From Punica granatum (taxonomy: Eukaryota; Streptophyta; Magnoliopsida; Myrtales; Lythraceae), in NCBI RefSeq assembly GCF_007655135.1, contig NC_045127.1:4464001-4528000 (forward strand): a stretch of 64,000 bases of DNA, read 5' to 3'. Below are positions 1 to 11,661 of the stretch, in pieces. The notes beneath the pieces are model-generated. The model saw only the letters and a program-made list of their open reading frames with translations, did not search any database and was not told the origin of the DNA. The first letter of the stretch is position 1, and every line of letters begins with the position of its first letter. The position numbers were made by a program, and so were the translations under genes.

Positions 1-2249
1 CTGCATTGTTTTCATAAGAAAGACATATCAGGTCACTGAGTGATGAGAAAGCAAATCAAATATGCTAGGGACTAATCAGTCCTTACAAGAGGATTCTTCG
101 AAGCTTCATGGTCTTTAGATATCGGTTGTATATGAAGGTCCCAAACATGAGGCCTAACCATCCCACAACACGTGCAGTTCCCAGAAAAGATGCGTCCAGT
201 TTCAGAAACTCTGTCTGGTAATAAAACATGACTGTCGAGATGTTTGGTACCGTCACATGTGCTAGGAAAAACCAAGCCATTGGTCTGGTCTCAAGAAAAA
301 CCAGAATAGCCACGATCAGAATGCAAACATATAAGAAGGTTATATATATTGAAAGATCAGAATAAATGGCACTTCGCCAGAGAGAGAATATTTGTGCTTA
401 AATTCATTAACAACCTCTAAAACAATTGCAGTCACTTCAATTAGATGAATCGATGCTGCTAAATCTATAATAAACTGATATTTCAGAATTCAACATTTTA
501 ATTACGTACCTCAAAATGATAGGTTGTCTAAAAGCTCGGCACAGACTGTAAGTTGCCTCTTTGAGTGAATGGAACCATTTGACCACCAGAGGATCACCTT
601 TTTCCCGAAGCTGTAACTTACTAGATGCATGCCTTCTGCTTCTGTTCTTTTGGCCCTTCTTTCTTCTCTTGGCACTACTATGTGATTTTTTAACTGCAAA
701 ACTATCTTCATCCAGTATACTATCGCTACCATTCACTACATCTGTGCTACTAGAATCAGAGTGATCAGGCAAAACTTTTTTGCCTGTATTACTTTCCTCC
801 ACCAAACCACATGACAACAATTGCATGGCTGGCAGAATAGAAAATAAAAGAAAATTAGTTGCTATCTGTAAACTACTCAGTGCATATCCACCTAACAAAC
901 TCCCACAAATTCCTCCAAAGGCCATGGCCAACCAAGATACTGACTGTAGGTCCCCGGCAAATGAAGCCCTGATCAACAATAAATGAAGACCTTGAGTTGT
1001 GTTTCAAGTCAATGAATATTAATCAGGAATCAAATTTATGCTGCATGGAGAAAGAAAGATTTCAAATAATCACATGGTATTGATAGAACCAAGATAAAAC
1101 ACAAATCAATATGAAATCCAAAGTACTCTTGATGTATGCTGGAGCGAACAGAGAAGCTAATTGATATGAAACACATACCGCTCAAATCTTACTGCCTCGG
1201 CTATCATAGCGTCGATTACAACATCTGCCATGGCTGACCCAATGTTTTGTAAAGTCAAGAAGCTCGTAAGGTTCCATCTAGAACTCCTCAAAGAATCATT
1301 TAGGCCTAGAAGAAGCCATGGCACAAGAGAGAGTACGGTTGCAAAAACCAAGTACGGAATCCTTTTCCTTCCTTTGATTGGAATGCAGTCCGACAAGATT
1401 CTGCATACGAATAGATACTATCAAATCATAAGAATAAAAGCAACCTTGATAGAGGGTCTATATCTATATTTCACTATCTAAATGGAATAAGATGATTCTG
1501 CGACTATATTAATCAACACCAAACGAAAATCAATCTTCAGAATACCTCACTAGCACGAATTTTGCTAAAGGGAAAGAAGGAAGCAAAAAGTTATATCATA
1601 TTACATTAAAAGATGATGTAGGATGAGATTGTTTGAATCTCCATACCCGTATAATGGTTTTATGCTCCATGGAAAGAATGCCACTGAAAAAACAAATTGA
1701 GAGGCCGAAGGTGACAACTTGAGACGGTCTTTGAGCTGGTATGAAACAGCAGTCCACACAAAGGATCTAAAACCCTGTTCCCACATAAACAATTGCCAAA
1801 TGAGAAACAACAACAATGGAGCTGCAATAGCATATCAGCAACGCATAGTTGCCTGATCTAACTATTAGATCTTCGTCTAAAATCAACACATTTACAGCTC
1901 AATTTTACGTCAATTAATGTCTGCAGTGAGGAATTACTCTCAAATTCACAAACACAATCACATAGCTCAAATTCTTCATGGTAACATAACTCAGCTCCAA
2001 ATCAAAATCTGCTAATTCCACAGCCAAAATCCTAACCGCAAAGCTACGTTTACATCAGACAAAAACCTCCCCATTTCAAATCACAACAGAGAAATGGACC
2101 GCATTCGCTGATTGCAACGAGCAACACGCAAAATAGAAACCGCAGAAACGCACAGAATCGAATCGGACCTGAGTGAAATAGACCAAGCAAATGAGCCACA
2201 AAAACGATGCTCCAAAAGCAGCATTCAGCCGCCTAATCCATCGGATCAT
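1..2249 (-). CDS. Folate-biopterin transporter family (BT1) membrane protein, partial at 3' end
   Basis: Probable plastid or vacuolar folate/pterin carrier of the BT1 branch of the major facilitator superfamily. Five exons can be read on the minus strand: 2169-2249, 1647-1774, 1179-1400, 510-968 and 87-284. All have GT-AG borders and compatible phases, and the gene continues past base 1. Exon 1 starts with MIRWIRRLNAAFG and leads to GFRSFVWTAVSYQLKDR and then PWSIKPLYG, which are family hallmarks. Exon 3 has SDCIPIKGRKRIPYL followed by a hydrophobic helix. Exon 4 encodes a long basic, Ser-rich loop (KRRKKGQKNRSRRH) between helices. Exon 5 has PMAWFFLAHVTVPNISTVMFYYQTE and the RVVGWLGLMFGTF helix. 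It most resembles Arabidopsis FBT members such as At5g25050, from memory. The ATG at 2249 gives a short N-terminus that begins just before the first helix. Family call sure, substrate inferred. Confidence 0.88.
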
Positions 2250-4947
2250 CTTCTCGCCTCTCCCTCTTCAGCAAGACCGGAACTTTCTACCTCCGATCGC
2301 CGACGAATCTACGAGATTCATAGCTTGTGCTCTTCGAAGCTGACTCTCGCAACCTTTGTTCTCCCCTCCCCCTGTAGTCTGTAGTCTTATTCAATTCAAC
2401 GGTTTGCTTTGCCGCTATTATATTGATTATGACAGTGTTACCCTCTGGGCTTCCGTGTCGTGTTGAAGTACCCCTGGGTGTTTCTGTCATTTCAGGAAGG
2501 AGTCCCGAGACACGTCCAGGGACCAATCAGCTATTCCCACGTCGGATCACAAGATCTGCTTTACACGTGGCAAATAGAATTAGCAGACTCGAGGGCCCTT
2601 TTTAATTAATAACTAGGATGAGAGTCCAGGACTTCGCTGCGGATCGAATTTTCCTTCATTTCCTTTTTTTCATAGGAACAATAAAAAAGTAAATGTATTC
2701 TAATTAAAGAATAATCACCATCAAAAACTTCATGGCATCTTTTCTAAGAAAAATATTGAGCTATAATATTTAATACAATTTTTTACCTAATATCATTGAA
2801 ATTAAGGCAAATTGCACCATATATTTCAATGTTTATATGTGTTTTAGTTTTATCTCAATATCGATTTTTTCCTCATGTGTCATAACGTTAATGATTAAGT
2901 TTCAAATCTATCCCACCAAAAAAGTTCCATTCATTTTTTACGGAGATACTGATATAGTGCGTTAATTACTTGATGGTGCTGATATGGAGAATGTGTGAGT
3001 CTCAATATAAGAAAAAAATTACCTTATACATCCCAATCTTTTTGTTATTTCTCAATTTTATCATAATCTTTGGATGCTTTTACAATTTTATCCTAACATT
3101 TTGATAGTTTCTCAATTTTATTCTAATTTTTTACTGTTTTCTCAATATTATCTCAATCTGTTGGGATAAATTTAAGAAATTATGAAAAGATTAAGATAAA
3201 ATTGAGAAATGATTGGGATAAAATTGAGAAAATATTAAAATGTCGTGATACATAATGTTATTTTTCTTTTGTATCGGTACTCACACACTCTCCACGTCAA
3301 TTCTGTTAAGCAATTAACGCGCCATGTCAATTTTTTGTAAAAAATGGATAGAACGTTTACGACGGGATATATTTAACGCCATCATTAACGTCAGGATACC
3401 TCTGGAAAATAATCGACGTTGGGGTAAAACTAAAATAACCTGTAAATGTCGGGATACATGATGTTATTTTCCTTTAAAGTTACGGCTTTTCAATTATATT
3501 GACATTTTGAGCTATATTTTACAGTAATTGCATTAAACTTATAATTGACACCATGAAAATTAGCACTTATTCATTTATTAAATTTTAATTGCAGTAATAC
3601 TTTTATTATCTCAATTATCATCTTAATTTAATTAAATTTACTTATTCCTTTTTCTATAGGAGTTCTATATAACGATAATAATGGAGAAAAATAACCATAC
3701 CACATATGTTATGAATGTATTTATGTTATTATTTATTGACATTATAATGTCTATGTAATTTAGTATACGCTCTAAATGCTTAAGAAAGATAAATATAGAA
3801 AGACTTTAATTTTACTAAAGCAAAGTGGTACTAACTTGGAATTTACAGATACAATTAAGTAAAAGAATAATAAGAACGAGCACACTATATGTAAAATTAT
3901 AAATATGTACTAATGCCGAAATTAATTTTGAGGTTGGGTCTTGTTTTGCAGTTAAAATTAAAAGATATTTTATTTGTTACAAGGAGAAATATTCTAACAC
4001 TCGAATAGTACCTACTTAATCGTTATTTCTCCACAACTTTATAAAAACATAAATTGAAGGTAGTATCATTTTGTGGAAAAAAAATGCGTGAAAGAATAAA
4101 AAGTGATACTTCGGTCAACTTTTGTAGAGTATGACATCTATTAATTAATTATATAGATAGTTGGGGCATATGTTGATCTTGTTTGGAGGATGTAAGAAAA
4201 ATATTTAAAAATGGAGAAAAACGAAAAATAGTCAGAGTCTATGGGTCATTTTTAAAAATAAGAAATGAGAAGGTTAGAAATAAAAAAGGAGAGAAAAGGG
4301 AATCTTGTCGTGCTCGCCATGCCAGGGAGGCATCTCATGCCATCTTCCTTTTCATATTTGTGGCCAAATTATAATTAGAAAATAAAAAAGATAGAAATTT
4401 CTTGGTCGACACATGGCATTGTGAACAGCAGATTTAGTACATTAAGAATAACTACGATCAAATATTTGACTTTGATATTTGATAATAATTCTCCATAGTC
4501 TTGTATAAATGCTAGTTATTATTCTTATTAAAAAAAAAAGAGAGAGAAATTGTTCGTCTGTCAACGTTGCGAGCAATTTTTTCGACCTAGATTGACCTGC
4601 GGTGCTGTCTGTCATGGCGTGATGGGCAACGTCCGAGCCCTGTTCGTGTTCTCCACTTTCACAGTCGTGTATCATGCAGATAGTATTATCGATAATTTGT
4701 ACTGCCGATTTCATTCCATCCTGTAATGTTTGACCTGTCGAGGCTCTCACAAGCAAGGAGACATGGCGAACCGAATAATACGGTAGTTTCACCACTATGT
4801 AGAGTCCGCTGTTCTCTATGTCATGTTCCATACGATTATTGCAAATACAACAGAGCATCCATTTTCGGTATTGTTGAGAATGGACGTTTTTCGATCTGAT
4901 ATACGTACATCATACTGTAAGCACGGAGCATGAAACCAACGCTCACA
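2250..4947. other. Intergenic region, AT-rich from about 2600
   Basis: Upstream side of the transporter gene. Bases 2250-2600 are of mixed composition and should hold its promoter and 5' leader. From 2600 on the sequence is strongly AT-rich and contains a fold-back repeat at about 2808-3477. Open frames at 4183-4374 and 4442-4858 have no recognisable domain and no splice partner. They look like chance frames. Confidence 0.6.
2808..3477. repeat. Long imperfect inverted repeat (fold-back / MITE-like element)
   Basis: The left half (about 2808-3137) reappears as the reverse complement of the right half (about 3138-3477). Paired landmarks are ACGTTAATGAT at 2884-2894 against ATCATTAACGT at 3381-3391, and a TTTTAGTTTTA block against its complement near 3430. 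The TTTCTCAATTTTAT phrases between 3050 and 3160 pair with AAAATTGAGAAA phrases at 3195-3235. Arms are roughly 65-75% matched by eye. There is no coding capacity. It is probably a non-autonomous transposon relic that folds into one hairpin of about 330 bp per arm. Confidence 0.7.
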
Positions 4948-6383
4948 TTACATGCAGTACGATGGAACATCAGAGGCGGGTCGATACACAAATGGCCGAA
5001 CTGTATGGAAGTAACCTGAGAGGTGACTATAGGTGAACTTGACCCCTGCACTCCCCCGTCCGAGACGGGAGCAGCCTTCATGGAAGCTGCTGATTGGCCG
5101 GGCCAGGCACGCGTCCCACCGCTCGCTCTCGGGCATCGTTTCCGCTACCTTGTAGACTCCCTTTGAGTCCGTGAATGCTTGATAGTTCACGACTTCCCCT
5201 GATTTTGTAATGCAGAGAACCGCCACCTCGGCACCTGCATTTCCCAGACACAATAGAGAGCTTAAATCTTCTACACTTCTTCCATGGATCATTGGAAGCC
5301 CAAGAATTGATCATCATTAGATTCACTATTGAGAATAGACCTCGGAATTTCAACAAGTTTTAAGGCAGGGATGTAAAAAGACAAGAAACACATTTTCCTA
5401 TGTAAGACCGTGCAACTAAGTCCGGCGTAACATTATATCCAAGGTCCATGAATTGACAAGCATTATCGCGTAAAAGATGTAGAGGCTCCCTTAGCATTCC
5501 CGACTGGAATGCAATAACAATGACATACAGCAAGATCATTAGACCAATCAGCATACTTTTTGTGGCAATACGGAATCAGATCGATGTCCACAATAAGGAA
5601 GCTGTGATAGAGTCAGAATGAATCTTCAAGGAAAAATAGCAAATGGAAGGTGGAAAGAGTAATTCAAGCTTTGCTTCTGAAGCGAAGCAGATTCAATCCT
5701 CAAACCGAAAACAAGATTTTGACACAAAAGAAGCAACCCATTGCTCCTCCATAATGATCCGAACATGACATTACACAGAACCACTATGCAAAAATGCTCA
5801 AACCCGATAATACAACATTGTAAATCAACCTGAAACTGAAGCGAATTGATGCCGATATGAGACAAAGCAGACCTAAAACAGATGGAAAGGCTTGCATTTG
5901 CAGGCTAACACGACTAAGGTGCGAAGACCAAACACTCGATCGTATACGATCACGGTATACGGCCATGACAAGATATGACCGGTTCTGCCTAACACATGAA
6001 GTGCTATCCTTAAGCAACAGTACCTTGCATATGCTAATCTGAAAATGATCGATGTCAGTAATACAACGCTCTGATGCAAGATATACCCGAATTTCTCGTA
6101 GGACTCACAGAGAAGATATGAGAACCACCCCAGCAGATGTGGCTGAGCCAATTCAACACAGACCGGACTGAATCACTCACCCATCAAACCACGAATTATC
6201 AGTTCAAGAGCTCAATTAGCTTCTACCTTCAAGGATGTGATCCTCGGGACCAATGGAGGAATCGCCGCACACGTCGCAGACAACGCGTCCCCGGATCTCA
6301 CCGGTCCACCCGTGGACTCCGGCGGTCAAGACCACCAGAAGGGAGAGGCCCATCACAAGCTTCATTTGCGCCTCTGATTCCAT
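4948..6383 (-). CDS. Pollen Ole e 1 allergen / extensin-like secreted protein
   Basis: Two exons: 6227-6383 and 4948-5234, split by a 992-bp intron, giving 147 residues. The N-terminus has a hydrophobic signal peptide (from the inner Met, MKLVMGLSLLVVLTAGVHG), so translation may start at residue 1 or 7. It continues into WTGEIRGRVVCDVCGDSS, the usual start of the Ole e 1 fold. Exon 2 has GAEVAVLCITKSGEVVNYQ, then TDSKGVYKVAETMP, and ends in VPSYCM. Six cysteines (VVC, DVC, VLC, WDAC, EGC, SYC) fit the three disulfides of the family. Ole e 1-like proteins are secreted to the cell wall; their biochemical role is poorly known. The stop is TAA at 4948-4950. The family call is firm and the function is open. 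Confidence 0.88.
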
Positions 6384-7472
6384 GGCGGTGGGTGTAACCA
6401 GAAAAATGAGTGCTTGCTTGGTTTTCTGCTCGGTATACTATCTATATACCGGGAAGGAGTTCTTGCTGTCTCTCTCATGGCGATTTCGTGGGCCGCCGCT
6501 TGCCGGGCCCATTTCATTTGCACAGTTAATTGGGCCTTTACTGGGCCTAAACCGTTGTGCTCATAGCTCTGATCCAATAGGATTCGAAGATCCACCCTCA
6601 CGAAAATTAGAATCCCAACCGTAGATACGAGGTCCACGTGAATTCTTATATATTTTATCGTCAGACCAAAAGAGTTCCTCGAAAATCGCATTAATATGGA
6701 ATTTACCATTAAGTGTTGTTTGTAAATCATAGTCTCACGAATTCATGCGATGAATGGCGAAGTATCCTACTTGAGAGATGATTCGTAATATGGATTTTTC
6801 ACCAAAATCGTGCAGTTAAAATTGATTTAATTGATGATTCCTTTTGCTTCGCTGATTGGATTTTTCCCTGTTAATTTCTTTTTCCTTGGGCAAATTCTTT
6901 TCTGGTAAGTCGACTTAGTATTCCATTCACTTCATTGGACTCACATGCACCAATTAATACTGACAGAACTTCATTCACTATTACTGAATGATTCCCCGTC
7001 CGATGGTATGTTCTAAATAAGGTGCCGAAATAAGAATAGTTTTCTTCCTTTCCCGGTGGCAAAATGGGAATGATTCCGAGCAATTCCGACTCGCTTGGTG
7101 CTTCATCTTTATTGGTCTCATATCGAGTCATCGACCATATCACCGACACTTCCTCGACGGAAGAGACCCCTTCCTCAGGCTCGGGTCCGGACCAGAACAC
7201 CGACAATTTCCGATCAACCCGTGTTTCCTCTTCCTACGAGATAGATACAATAGATGTGATGAAACCATACACCGTCTACGGAAATGGCGAACGATGATGA
7301 TCTTCCCTGTCATGGTGGGGGAGCCCACCATAGCCACGTACTCCTCTCCTCAACGTAATTCTCTCCCCTCCTCCGTCAGAGTTCAGACCCCTCCGTACAG
7401 TCACTTCCTCTTCTTCTTTCAAAAGATTTCTTTTGGCTCTTCTTCTTTTCTTCTTCTTCTTTCTCCACCGCA
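6384..7472. other. Intergenic region between Ole e 1-like gene and PMD copy A
   Basis: Contains the 5' side of the minus-strand Ole e 1-like gene. Pyrimidine-rich sequence at about 7400-7470, with TTC runs just before an ATG, looks like the old 5' leader of PMD copy A. Several long open frames on both strands (6253-6624, 6362-6730, 6871-7206, 7276-7797) have no recognisable domain. I see no further gene. Confidence 0.55.
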
Positions 7473-10440
7473 ATGGCGTACGACAGAGACCGCGAGAGGA
7501 CGAGGAAGCTCTTCTACGAGCCAAGAGAGGAGGAAGTATTCTCGCCTTTCGAAGGGAAACCGAGGCTAGGAGGACCGCTCGGTTCCTAAGGCCGTTTGTG
7601 AGGAGCGTCAGGGAAGCTGTCGGAGTTCCGAACTCGCCATTGCTTTCAGAGTTCTTCTGGGACGTCCCCAAGTGGCCCTGCGAGGTCTCCTTCAAGGTAT
7701 GGCATGGCCCGCAGAAGGAGTGGGATGAGTCGGTCGATCGGCTAGCCGGGAGGTACAGCGCCGTCTGGCGCAGGGCTGGCATCTGCGACGCGATCATGAG
7801 CTCGAGGTAACGGAAGAAGAAATATTTTAGCTATCATTAGAGCTCGGTGTTGTGTCTGCTGTGTGCCGCCAGCCTATCTTGATTTAGTCAAGGGTCTGTC
7901 TTTCATAGAAAGATAGCTATTAGTGGATAAATGATCGAACTATAGGTATTTGATGTCTTTGACAGTAAAAACAGCGACATGATCAGTCGCGAGTAAATGT
8001 TCCATGCTGCCGAACTCAAAGCAGCTGGTGGTTGTGGAAACAGGGAAGGAGGTGGGACTAGAGGTAGTAACCCGGCTTATTGAATTTCTCGACCTCCGGT
8101 TTCTCCGTCGAATCCGCACTGTCCATGTCTGCACTTGGAAACTTGTCTTTGTGACTCTTCTTCCACGGATCAGAGTTTCGTCGAGCATCCTGATTGAAAA
8201 TCTGGTTTTTCTCATAGATTTTCTTACTTTCTGGTTTCATCCCGACTACATACCTGATATGAGCACATGGTTCAATTCAGGTACATTATTCGGTATGACA
8301 GGGATGTGGTTTTAGGACTGTTGGAGCTCTAGTGGAAAGCCCTGCAACTGGAAATTTGATTTGGCTAGTGGAAGAGATGGACAAAGTGAGGGCTAGATTG
8401 TGCAAGGGTAGTTCTAAACAGGCTGGCCACCGATCGCGGTTAGACTACTTTATGAAAGAGGAACGTGACAGCAGGGTCCAACACGTAGGATTTCTCTCTC
8501 TGTGGCTATTGAGGTTTGTCTTCTGCCTGTCTACCAATGTGACGAAGGAAGTTTTCCCGATAGCTGCCCTGCTGAGCTCCGGGGTCATGGTCTCTCTCGG
8601 ACCAGCTGTTCTTGCAGGCATATACCAGAGCTTGAGGATACTGAGGAACAGAGTTGCACTTTCCCTAGATTTGATAGCCGTTACAGGGCCCTTAAGGCTG
8701 GTCCAGTCGTGGGGCTTTGAGAGGTTCCCTCTCTTGCTTCTCAAACAGCCAAACTTGCCAAAGCCAGGTGAACCTCGGGCTGCCTGTTGGCACAAGCTCG
8801 GTTCCAAGATCAACCTTAAATTAGTGAGAAACATTTTGAGCCTCGTGACAAATTTCTCATGGAGGCCTTATGCTGAGAATATCGAGAATTGCGGCACCCG
8901 TCATCCTATACAGAGACTGCACAATTTTTGTCCAACCCACAGAACCTAAATGAGGATTTAAGGTCATTTCTCCAGTTCTTGCAACCTTGTGATTTAGTTG
9001 GAATTGGGTGTAGAGAGAAGTATCGACCCCACAGAGTTGCTATGCAATTTGGATTGGACCAAGATCTTCCTGGAGATTCTGTGAGTTCGGGTTTTGGCTC
9101 TGAAAATGTTGTGTTTTTCATACCTCCAAGGTCTTTGCAGCCAGGTGTTTCTTCTCGGTGCTTGAGGTGATGGGGGGAATCGATGTGATTCCGGAAGCAT
9201 GCAATCAAGGATAGCTTGGCCTTGAACAAATCAAACCATGGCTCTTCTCTAGTGGTTGAGGAGAAAAGAGGGAAGAATGAACCTCAATACCAATCTCCAT
9301 TTCCATTTCCAGTTCAAGGGTTTCGGGTCCACGAGATCCAGCCGAAGTTAATCTCATAGTTAAACATACATCGCAGCAGGAAAGCTTTGATGCATACTTG
9401 GGCAGGAGTTCAAAGGTTTCAGTCTCACGAGCTCCCGAGAAACTTAACGATGGTTGGGGTGTGAAAAACTTATCGAATGTGGCTAACCAATACCCAGATG
9501 ATAGGAAAAGCATAGCTCATGAAGGAAGGCATAGATTTCATATCTCGATGGAGTCACCACTACACCGAGGCTCCAGTTCCAAATCTCGAGCATCGAGCGC
9601 CCATTTAAGTCCTGTCAAGGCCAAAGCCCCGCCTCGAGTTCCAGAGGCCATTTCAAGACCTGTCAGGCCTGAAGCTCCCCTTGAAGTTCACAAGACGAGC
9701 AAACCTGGCGAGCAATCTCATTGACCATGAGCCTAACAGGGAACCTCGGCCTGATAGATATGTCTTTAAAAGCTGCAGTACTGGGAGAGCTGCCTCAGAG
9801 TATAACAAGACTGGCATAATCAATGAACAGAGAGATGAATTTGATGCCTTTGCGAAAAAGAGTCATGAAGGCAGAGCTGAGAGATCTCCGTCATCCTCTA
9901 ATGCATTGCGGGCTTCGAAAAGGCTGGGTACATTTTCTGCATATACTGCAAGTTCCTGTAGTGAGCAGCGCATTTCCTCGGTGCTTCATGCTTATTCAGC
10001 CTCAAAGGCTGAGAAACTAGTTCATCGTAGCGTAACCGATGAAGATCCTGCTGATAATATGTTACTCTCCAAGCGATTGAAGAGTATCCAAGGCACGAGA
10101 AAAGGAACAGCCTCTAGAAATGTAAAGGATGTGCCACAAAGTCTCCTCTCATCTAAAGTAAATAGTGAAAAAATGAACATGCCCTGGAATTCTGCTGCTG
10201 TTCTGAAGCAAGATGGGAGCAAAGTCCGTGATCCTGATGAGAAACTGAAGGGTAGTGATCTGATTGATACCATGTCAGATGAAGGTGAGTCTGAGCCAAA
10301 GAAGCAAATCTGAGTCGGCCTCAACAGGAATGGAATCAGGTCTTTTAGCTTCACCATCCACCTTGATGGCATTGAAGAGACAGTGACTGCTCCAAACAAG
10401 TCCCACTCGAATAGGAACTCCATCGCTGCGAGTGATCAGG
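7473..10440 (+). pseudogene. PMD copy A: broken plant mobile domain (aminotransferase-like) gene
   Basis: Pieces of a plant mobile domain protein lie in order but in different frames. An N-terminal frame starts at ATG 7473 (MAYDRDRERTRKLF) and stops at about 7589. A second frame up to 7810 reads TARFLRPF then WRRAGICDAIMSS, matching TAHFLKP and WKKAGILEAIRAS of copy B. Bases 8332-8949 give the middle of the domain (SLGPAVLAGIYQSLRILRN, RLVQSWGFERFP, FSWRPYAE). Bases 8967-9170 give PCDLVGIG and PHRVAMQFGLDQDLP, ending at an in-frame TGA before W. The core block RWSPETNTF...GEATITLEDVM is absent between 7810 and 8330. A 211-codon open tail at 9681-10313 could be the old C-terminal region. Frame breaks, the lost core and the stop make a functional protein unlikely, though spliced use of parts cannot be excluded. 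Confidence 0.75.
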
Positions 10441-11661
10441 ACTTAGATTAGAACCAAAGGGGGTAATCCTAGGATTTATATATTCTTATTTTGCTCTTCT
10501 TGTTAGGTTTGGCTTATGCATTGGAACTTCGCAAGCTTTTGTATATCTCTTCTTTCGAACGCGTAATCATGCTTCTGTGGTACTGGGCAGATGAACTCTA
10601 CTGAAACTGATAGCTTTGTAGCAGTTTTTCAATGGTTTATGAATATCTGACTATATGTTAGATTTGACCTCTATTATTATATATTTTCAAGAAGCTCTTC
10701 GTCAAAGTTCTGTAGTCTGTATATGAATGAGAAAGGATTTCCATTCTCTACCTCATACTCGTTTGTTCATATCACATTCTGATCTCCGGCAAGTCCAATT
10801 GAATGAGCCATAAGCCTCCAAGACCCGAACTCAGAAGTAACATATCCCTGTTCTCATTATGATTTATGAGTCGGACTCGTGTCGTTCAAACAGAGAGATT
10901 GTTTTCAAACAAGAATTACACTTCGCAGTTCGTGTTCTTTTTTCTTTTGGCTAATCCAGGATGTCCGAGCTTCGCCTGACTAATCCTTGAGGCTCCGTGA
11001 ACCCCCGACGGCACACGGAACAAATAATCACACCAAAGGCTCTCTGGTGGCTGCAAGAGGTTTCGAATCCAGGATCGGGTGGATACTTAAGTTTCTCTTT
11101 ACCACTAGGCCATACTCCTTGAAATTTCGCAGTTCGTGTTCAGTAAACATGAATTTACTGCAAAGCAATCTTACCAGTCTATATGTTAACCAGAAACAGA
11201 AATTTGTTTCACGGCCTCATTCATTTCTTTGTCTGCTAAAAGCTCCCAACTTTAGAGTCGGAAGTTCTTAATACATTTTCAAATTTTGCCATGCGGTGCC
11301 TTTGTTCTCTCCTCTCCTTTTAATATGCGCAAAATACTTCTTACTTCAACAAGAATCATCAGTACTTATCTAATGAATTAACTTTTTAAGGTCCATACCG
11401 TGGCACATCCATACAATTTTATTGTTACTTTCTTCGTAGTGCTCAAGGGAAAATATGATCCAGCTCGATTTAATATCAGGAGGAAGACCCCTTTCACAGT
11501 GAAATACTCGGGTTCATCATTAGCCATAGCATAATTAAACATACGAGATTTAACGGAACTGCCTTTCTACAACTCAGCTTCCGATGTACTACGTCCGTTT
11601 TAAGAGACATTTGAAGTTGACCACTTCACATGTATAATATACCTAGAAGGCAGGCCAAGGT
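10441..11661. other. Shared 3' flank of PMD copies A and B
   Basis: No gene seen. From about 10840 rightward this stretch is the downstream flank of minus-strand copy B, and it matches, in reverse complement, the flank downstream of copy D (22972-23765). It holds a SINE insertion (10938-11125). Confidence 0.6.
10938..11125 (-). mobile_element. tRNA-derived SINE with 16-bp target site duplication
   Basis: Read on the minus strand, the element begins AAGGAGTATGGCCTAGTGGT, which carries a pol III box A-like motif (TGGCCTAGTGG at 11102-11112). A box B-like motif GATTCGAAACC follows at 11059-11069. It ends in an A-rich tail (AAAAGAAAAAA). The 16-bp sequence TTCGCAGTTCGTGTTC flanks it directly at 10922-10937 and 11126-11141, as expected of target-primed insertion. 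The paralogous flank of PMD copy D has this target only once (near 23680-23695), giving an empty-site control. Length is about 188 bp. SINE family not assigned. Confidence 0.82.

Noticed and set aside
4442..4858. 138-codon minus-strand open frame downstream of the Ole e 1-like gene
   Set aside because: No recognisable domain or splice partner, and it lies past the TAA of the gene; probably chance or 3' UTR.
7276..7797. 173-codon minus-strand frame opposite PMD copy A
   Set aside because: It is the complement of the PMD N-terminal region and its pyrimidine-rich leader; the Lys/Arg-rich peptide is an artefact of that composition.
11059..11112. True tRNA gene on the minus strand at the box A/box B motifs
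   Set aside because: No cloverleaf or acceptor stem is visible and the unit has an A-rich tail and target duplication, so it is read as a SINE.
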